Positions 5,428-8,997 of a stretch of 8,997 nt of DNA are shown here, piece by piece (position 1 is the stretch's first letter; each line of letters opens with the position of its first letter). A model generated the notes under the pieces. It saw only the letters and a list, made by a program, of their open reading frames with translations, had not been told where the DNA came from and made no database searches. The DNA lies in the NCBI GenBank assembly GCA_018623875.1, contig JAAZUZ010000064.1:1-8997 (forward strand), written 5' to 3'. The stretch comes from Synechococcus sp. HW_metabat.21 (lineage in GTDB: Bacteria; Cyanobacteriota; Cyanobacteriia; PCC-6307; Cyanobiaceae). The position numbers and the translations under genes are program-made.

Positions 5428-6627
5428 ATGGCTCCGCAGGCAACCTCTGCCAGCTCCACCCGCAGCACCGGGCGCGGCATTGGAATCCGGACCGCCGCCG
5501 ATGGAAGCGAGCGCAGCCGCGGCCAAGTGCATGTCTATGACGGCGAAGGCAAGGGCAAAAGTCAGGCGGCCCTGGGCGTCGTCCTGCGCACGATCGGCCT
5601 GGGGATCTGCGAGCAGAAGCAAACCCGCGTCCTGCTGCTGCGCTTTTTGAAGGGGCCCGGCCGCGCCTACGACGAAGATGCGGCGATCGAGGCGCTGCAG
5701 CAGGGTTTCCCCCACCTGATCGATCAGGTGCGCACCGGCCGCGGCGAATTTTTCGGCATCGATGAGGTCACCCGCGTCGATGTCCAGGAGGCCCAGCGGG
5801 GCTGGACCATCGCCAAGGGGGCGATCGCCAGTGAGCTCTATTCGGTGGTGGTGCTTGACGAGCTCAATCCCGTGCTCGACCTCGGCCTGCTGGACACCGA
5901 GGAGGTGGTCCGCACCCTCTCCGCCAAGCCCGCGGGAATGGAGGTGATCGTCACCGGCCGCGGCGCCCCGCGTCCGCTGGTCCAGATCGCGGATCTCCAT
6001 TCGGAGATGCGGGCCCACCGCCGCCCCGATACCCCGGAGCTCGAGGAGCAAACCGGCGAGCCGGTCTTGGCGGGCCTCGAGGGGGTCGAGGTCTACACCG
6101 GTGAAGGCAAAGGCAAATCCACCAGTGCCCTGGGCAAGGCCCTACAGGCCATTGGCCGCGGCATCTCCCAGGACAAGAGCCATCGGGTCTTGATCCTGCA
6201 GTGGCTGAAGGGGGGCAACGGCTATACGGAGGACGCCGCCATTGCGGCCCTGCGCGAGAGCTATCCGCATCTGGTGGATCACCTGCGCTCCGGCCGCGAT
6301 GCCATCGTCTGGCGCGGCCAGCAGCAGCCGATTGATTACGTCGAAGCGGAGCGTGCTTGGGAAATTGCCCGTGCGGCGATCTCCAGCGGCCTCTACAAAA
6401 CGGTGATCCTCGATGAGATCAACCCCACCGTGGATCTCGAGCTGATCCCGGTTGAGCCGATCGTGCAGACCTTGCTGCGCAAGCCGGCCGAAACCGAGGT
6501 GATCCTGACTGGGCGCTGCAAACACCCGCCGGCCTACTTCGATTTAGCGAGCGTCCACTCCGAGATGGTCTGCCACAAGCACTACGCCGAGCGGGGCGTG
6601 GACCTCAAGCGCGGCGTCGATTACTGA
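5428..6627 (+). CDS. tandem BtuR/CobO-like P-loop protein (two cobalamin-adenosyltransferase domains)
   Basis: The 399-residue protein is two copies of the CobA/CobO/BtuR fold after a 32-residue Ser/Thr/Arg-rich tail. BtuR-type enzymes transfer the adenosyl group of ATP to cob(I)alamin or cob(I)yrinic acid a,c-diamide. Domain 1 (about 33-199) has Walker A GEGKGKS at 39-45, LDELNP at 143-148, TGRG at 176-179 and HSEM at 191-194. Domain 2 (about 219-399) repeats these: GEGKGKS at 225-231, LDEINP at 328-333, TGRC at 361-364, HSEM at 377-380. It ends in GVDLKRGVDY, matching the GIDY end of E. coli BtuR. My hand alignment finds about 80 of 165 positions identical, so this is a clear duplication with both nucleotide sites kept. 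BtuR works as a dimer, so this may be a single-chain pseudo-dimer. It may be a corrinoid adenosyltransferase or a relative with a changed substrate. It is divergent from larE with about 60 bases between. Confidence 0.9.
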   Translation: MAPQATSASSTRSTGRGIGIRTAADGSERSRGQVHVYDGEGKGKSQAALGVVLRTIGLGICEQKQTRVLLLRFLKGPGRAYDEDAAIEALQQGFPHLIDQVRTGRGEFFGIDEVTRVDVQEAQRGWTIAKGAIASELYSVVVLDELNPVLDLGLLDTEEVVRTLSAKPAGMEVIVTGRGAPRPLVQIADLHSEMRAHRRPDTPELEEQTGEPVLAGLEGVEVYTGEGKGKSTSALGKALQAIGRGISQDKSHRVLILQWLKGGNGYTEDAAIAALRESYPHLVDHLRSGRDAIVWRGQQQPIDYVEAERAWEIARAAISSGLYKTVILDEINPTVDLELIPVEPIVQTLLRKPAETEVILTGRCKHPPAYFDLASVHSEMVCHKHYAERGVDLKRGVDY

Positions 6628-6639
6628 GCTCCGGGCATG

Positions 6640-6664
6640 AAAAAAGCCCGGGTTGCCCCGGGCT
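6640..6664 (-). terminator. intrinsic terminator of the JAMM-MoeB operon
   Basis: GCCCGGG (6646-6652) and CCCGGGC (6657-6663) form a 7-bp stem with loop TTGC, extended by an A-T pair at 6645/6664. Six A residues precede it on the plus strand (6640-6645), so on the minus strand the stem is followed by TTTTTT. It begins 13 bases after the moeB stop. Plus-strand transcripts of the convergent gene reach the same stem without a T-tail. Confidence 0.87.
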
Positions 6665-6676
6665 CAGCTCTTGGGG

Positions 6677-7849
6677 TCAGTAGCGGGGGACCGAGCTGTC
6701 CACCTCTTGGCTCCAGGCATCAATGCCGCCGGCCACGTTGATGCCCTCAATGCCATGGCGCTTGAGGGCGATCAGGGCCTTCGCGCTGCGGCCGCCCAGC
6801 TTGCAGTGGGCGTAGAGCTTCTTGCCGTTGGCCAGTTCCTTGATGCGGTCCACGGCGGTGCCGTTCTCGATTTGATCGAGGGGAATCAGCTCGGCGCCGG
6901 GGATGACAGCGATCTCGGCTTCGGGGGGGTTGCGAACATCGATCAGCACCATGCCGGAGGTGTCTCCGTCCAGCAGGGTCTTCAGCTCGCTCACGCTGAT
7001 GCTCTCCACGGAGCCGGCCTCCTCTTGGCCAGGAGCGGTGCCGCCTACGCCACAGAACTCCTGGTAGTCGATCAGTTTCTCGATCACCGGGCGCTCGGGG
7101 TTGGGGCGCAGCTTCAGCTCCCGGAACTTCATGCCGAGGGCATCGAACAGCAGCAGACGGCCGCTGAGGGTGGTGCCGATGCCGGTGATGATCTTGACCG
7201 CTTCGGTGGCTTGGATCACACCGATGATTCCGGGCAGAACGCCCACCACGCCGCCTTCAGCGCAGGAGGGGACCATGCCCGGCGGCGGGGGCTCGGGGAA
7301 GAGGTCGCGGTAGTTGGGGCTTTCGGCATCCAGGTTGAAGACCGTGGCCTGGCCTTCAAAGCGGAAGATCGAGCCGTAGACGTTCGGCTTGCCCAGCAGC
7401 ACGCAGGCGTCGTTCACCAGGTAGCGGGTGGGGAAGTTGTCGGTCCCGTCGCAGACGATGTCGTAAGGACGAACAATGTCGAGGGCGTTCTCGCTGCTGA
7501 GCGCCGTCTCGTAGAGATCCACCTGGCAGTGGGGGTTGATCTCGAGAATTCGCGCCTTGGCCGATTCGATCTTGGGTTTGCCGACCCAGCTGGTGCCGTG
7601 GATCACCTGGCGCTGCAGGTTGGAGTGATCGACCACGTCGAAGTCGACGATGCCGATGCGGCCAACGCCGGCTGCGGCCAGATACAGCAGCAGTGGTGAG
7701 CCCAGGCCGCCGGTGCCAACGCAGAGGACGGATGAGGCTTTGAGTCGCTTTTGCCCCTCCATGCCCACTTCCGGCAGGATCAGGTGGCGCGCAAAACGGG
7801 CCACCTCATCGGGGCTCAGCTCGATGCCGGTGGTGTCAAGGGGAAGCAT
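6677..7849 (-). CDS. moeB: MoeB/MoeZ-type adenylyltransferase-sulfurtransferase (E1-like + rhodanese)
   Basis: The 390-residue protein joins a ThiF/MoeB E1-like domain to a C-terminal rhodanese domain, as in MoeZ, MOCS3 and Uba4. It adenylates the C-terminal Gly-Gly of a ubiquitin-like sulfur carrier (MoaD, ThiS or CysO type) and the rhodanese supplies sulfur to make the thiocarboxylate. Visible: nucleotide loop GTGGLG at 45-50, the conserved NLQRQ at 77-81, TDN with D137 (MoeB D130), and PPPPGMVPSCAEGG with C196 matching the MOCS3 active cysteine. The rhodanese starts near 285 and has LIDVRNPPE and the active loop CKLGGR with C349. The two CxxC zinc pairs of E. coli MoeB are absent: PNYRDL stands where PCYRCL is usual, and RPNPERPV replaces the second pair. 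Start ATG at 7849 has no strong ribosome binding site. It lies 25 bases after the JAMM gene and is probably translated from the same mRNA, ending at the terminator at 6640-6664. Confidence 0.95.
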   Translation of the reverse strand: MLPLDTTGIELSPDEVARFARHLILPEVGMEGQKRLKASSVLCVGTGGLGSPLLLYLAAAGVGRIGIVDFDVVDHSNLQRQVIHGTSWVGKPKIESAKARILEINPHCQVDLYETALSSENALDIVRPYDIVCDGTDNFPTRYLVNDACVLLGKPNVYGSIFRFEGQATVFNLDAESPNYRDLFPEPPPPGMVPSCAEGGVVGVLPGIIGVIQATEAVKIITGIGTTLSGRLLLFDALGMKFRELKLRPNPERPVIEKLIDYQEFCGVGGTAPGQEEAGSVESISVSELKTLLDGDTSGMVLIDVRNPPEAEIAVIPGAELIPLDQIENGTAVDRIKELANGKKLYAHCKLGGRSAKALIALKRHGIEGINVAGGIDAWSQEVDSSVPRY

Positions 7850-7874
7850 GGAGTGCTGATCGCTTTCCAGCTCC

Positions 7875-8351
7875 CTACTTTCCCAAACGCCGGTCCCCTG
7901 AGGCCAGCCCCCCTTGCAAAGGCAATTCGCGGGGTTTGCTCGGACCTTCCTCGCCTGTGATCCACCAGGCCCGCCAAGGGGACTGCTCCAGGCCCGAGCG
8001 AATGAGCATCAACGTGGGCCCGAAACAGAGCTCCAGGTCGGTGGCTGACGGGATGGCGGGGCTGCTGGGGTGGCTATGGGCGGCGCCGATCACCTGCAGT
8101 CCGTGCTCCCTCGCCCAGCGTTGCGCCAGCAGTTGCTCCCTGGGGTCGAGCTGGAAGCGGTGATCCCGTTCCTGGGCGGGCTCCCAGCTGTTGCAGCAGG
8201 GCCAAACCCGAAGCAGCTCCAAGGTTGTGCCCGTGGTTTGCCCCAACAAGAGTGCGCATCCCTCCTCGGGAAACGCCGCGAGCAGAGTGCGTTCCAAAAC
8301 GATCAGGCAATGACCATCAACGCGCAACTGGTCTGGCGCTTGGGCAGTCAC
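7875..8351 (-). CDS. JAMM/MPN (Mov34, M67 family) metallopeptidase
   Basis: This 158-residue protein is a compact bacterial JAMM domain. The zinc/catalytic set is complete: E30 in PEEGCALLLG, then HSHP with H92 and H94, and after seven residues S102 and D105 (IPSATD). Bacterial JAMM enzymes cut bonds at the C-terminus of ubiquitin-like proteins. In Mycobacterium, Mec frees cysteine from the CysO-cysteine adduct, with MoeZ activating CysO. Adjacent placement before moeB (25-base gap, same strand) fits such a sulfur or cysteine pathway, but the carrier is not in this window. The start is a GTG at 8351 with AAGG seven bases upstream (plus-strand 8359-8362). C32, C52 and C53 are of unknown importance. 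The last 25 residues are Gly/Arg/Lys-rich and look unstructured. The family is secure and the substrate is inferred. Confidence 0.9.
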   Translation of the reverse strand: MTAQAPDQLRVDGHCLIVLERTLLAAFPEEGCALLLGQTTGTTLELLRVWPCCNSWEPAQERDHRFQLDPREQLLAQRWAREHGLQVIGAAHSHPSSPAIPSATDLELCFGPTLMLIRSGLEQSPWRAWWITGEEGPSKPRELPLQGGLASGDRRLGK

Positions 8352-8373
8352 CCGGATACCTTGTGTCGAGGTT

Positions 8374-8379
8374 TTTAAT
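8374..8379 (+). promoter_or_regulatory. possible -10 element (TTTAAT) for the CAAD gene
   Basis: TTTAAT lies in the 42-base gap between the divergent JAMM and CAAD genes, in a local AT-rich patch. No matching -35 is seen at normal spacing, and the predicted leader would be very short (about 8-10 bases), in keeping with the lack of a Shine-Dalgarno sequence before the ATG at 8394. Confidence 0.3.
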
Positions 8380-8393
8380 CCAAGCCCATCCTG

Positions 8394-8759
8394 ATGACCG
8401 ACGACAGCAACGATCTGAAGGAATCGGTGACACCCGCTGCAGAAGAGACCGGCGCCAACTTCACCGAGCGCTACACCGAAGTTCTGGGCAAGGTCAACGA
8501 GACCCTCGACAAGGTCGATTGGAACCAGATGGGCCGCATCGGCAAGGGCGTCGGTGTTCTGGTGATCGTCATCGTTGCCCAGGTGCTGATCAAGGGTGTT
8601 CTCGACACCATCAACCTGTTGCCGGTTGTTCCTGGTCTGCTGGAACTGCTCGGGTTGGTCGTGGTCGGTCAGTGGAGCTGGAAGAACCTGACCACCAGCG
8701 ACAAGCGCACCGCCGTGATCAACAAGGTCCAGGGTCTGCGCAAGGAATACCTCGGCTGA
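8394..8759 (+). CDS. CAAD-domain / CURT1-family thylakoid membrane protein
   Basis: The 121-residue protein has the CAAD/CURT1 layout. An acidic N-terminus is followed by an amphipathic helix (about 23-43, FTERYTEVLGKVNETLDKV), two membrane segments (about 50-66, GKGVGVLVIVIVAQVLI, and 77-93, PVVPGLLELLGLVVVGQ), then WSWKNL and a charged helix ending RKEYLG. CAAD domains are found appended to some cyanobacterial aminoacyl-tRNA synthetases, where they anchor them to membranes. The stand-alone form is related to plant CURT1 and to cyanobacterial CurT, which bends thylakoid membranes and is needed for normal thylakoid biogenesis. No synthetase domain is present, so a CurT-like role is the better guess, but several paralogues can exist per genome and I do not assign the symbol. 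It is divergent from the JAMM gene and convergent with the kinase-like gene. ATG start, no clear ribosome binding site. Confidence 0.88.
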   Translation: MTDDSNDLKESVTPAAEETGANFTERYTEVLGKVNETLDKVDWNQMGRIGKGVGVLVIVIVAQVLIKGVLDTINLLPVVPGLLELLGLVVVGQWSWKNLTTSDKRTAVINKVQGLRKEYLG

Positions 8760-8790
8760 ATTCAGTGGCGTTCAACGCTCCTCAGTGCCG

Positions 8791-8997
8791 TCAGCGCCAC
8801 TCGCGCAGCAGCGCGGTGATGCTGGCGGCACTTTGCTGCCAGTAGCCGCCGCCAAACAGATTGGCGTGGTTGAGCATGTGATACAGGTTGTAGAGCTCGA
8901 CCCGCCGCCCGTGGCCTGCTTCTAGGGGCCATTCCTGCGCGTAGCCGTCGAAGAAGCTGCGGGGGAACCCGCCAAAGAGCTGCGCCATCGCGAGATC
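8791..8997 (-). CDS. fructosamine/ketosamine-3-kinase family protein, C-terminal end (5' part outside window)
   Basis: The last 68 residues of a minus-strand gene are present. The frame is open to the window edge, so the ATG at 8988 is internal (preceded by Asp-Leu-Ala). The segments DLAMAQLFGGFP, FFDGYAQEWPL, RRVELYNLYHMLNHANLFGGGY are the typical end of the fructosamine kinase / aminoglycoside-phosphotransferase-like fold. These kinases phosphorylate sugar adducts on protein amines so that the adducts fall off, a protein-repair role. The catalytic loop lies outside the window and cannot be checked. The stop TGA is at 8791-8793, 31 bases from the convergent CAAD gene, with no clear T-tailed terminator between them. 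Confidence 0.88.
   Translation of the reverse strand, partial: DLAMAQLFGGFPRSFFDGYAQEWPLEAGHGRRVELYNLYHMLNHANLFGGGYWQQSAASITALLREWR

Noticed and set aside
5386..6051. A 221-codon minus-strand open frame opposite the first BtuR-like domain
   Set aside because: It has no family signature and lies over a strongly conserved plus-strand P-loop domain.
6653..7699. A 348-codon plus-strand open frame opposite moeB
   Set aside because: It mirrors the well-supported moeB-rhodanese gene on the other strand. Its translation is rich in Val, Asp, Gln and His, as GC-rich antisense frames are, and matches no family.
8764..8801. Inverted repeat AGTGGCG / CGCCACT between the CAAD and kinase-like genes
   Set aside because: The loop is 24 bases and there is no T-tract on either side, so it is not a convincing terminator. 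A chance 7-bp match is likely.

Overview
The window looks like a piece of a picocyanobacterial chromosome of the Synechococcus/Cyanobium type. It is GC-rich and tightly packed. It carries a PEP carboxylase in a compact housekeeping layout with recF and speD, a cyanobacterial-type MoeB with a C-terminal rhodanese domain, and a stand-alone CAAD/CURT1-type thylakoid protein. I see no insertion sequence, phage gene, CRISPR array or rRNA, and no gene-free stretch over 300 bases. The lineage is inferred from gene content and protein similarity recalled from memory, not from a search.

Left part (1-3657): the C-terminal two thirds of ppc runs in from the left edge and is followed 12 bases later by a small GNAT-like gene. 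A tRNA-Arg(CCG) sits on the minus strand with its own terminator, placed tail to tail with the GNAT gene and head to head with recF. Middle (3684-5368): speD with a strong intrinsic terminator, a short protein with a hydrophobic N-terminus and a SAP/Rho-N-like C-terminus, then larE on the minus strand. The last two converge and overlap at their stop codons.

Right part (5428-8997): divergent from larE is a 399-residue protein made of two complete BtuR/CobO-like P-loop domains in tandem. Converging on it is a two-gene minus-strand operon, a JAMM/MPN metallopeptidase followed by MoeB-rhodanese. Together these encode the E1-like, sulfurtransferase and peptidase parts of a ubiquitin-like-protein sulfur-transfer pathway, but no ubiquitin-like carrier is visible. 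A CAAD/CURT1-family membrane protein is divergent from that operon, and the 3' end of a fructosamine/ketosamine-kinase-like gene enters from the right edge on the minus strand.

The genes cover anaplerotic carbon fixation, DNA repair, polyamine synthesis, sulfur and cofactor chemistry, membrane architecture and protein deglycation. Most are core genes. The items most worth a second look are the tandem BtuR-like protein next to larE without larA/B/C nearby, the JAMM-MoeB pair without a carrier, and the membrane-anchored SAP-like protein.
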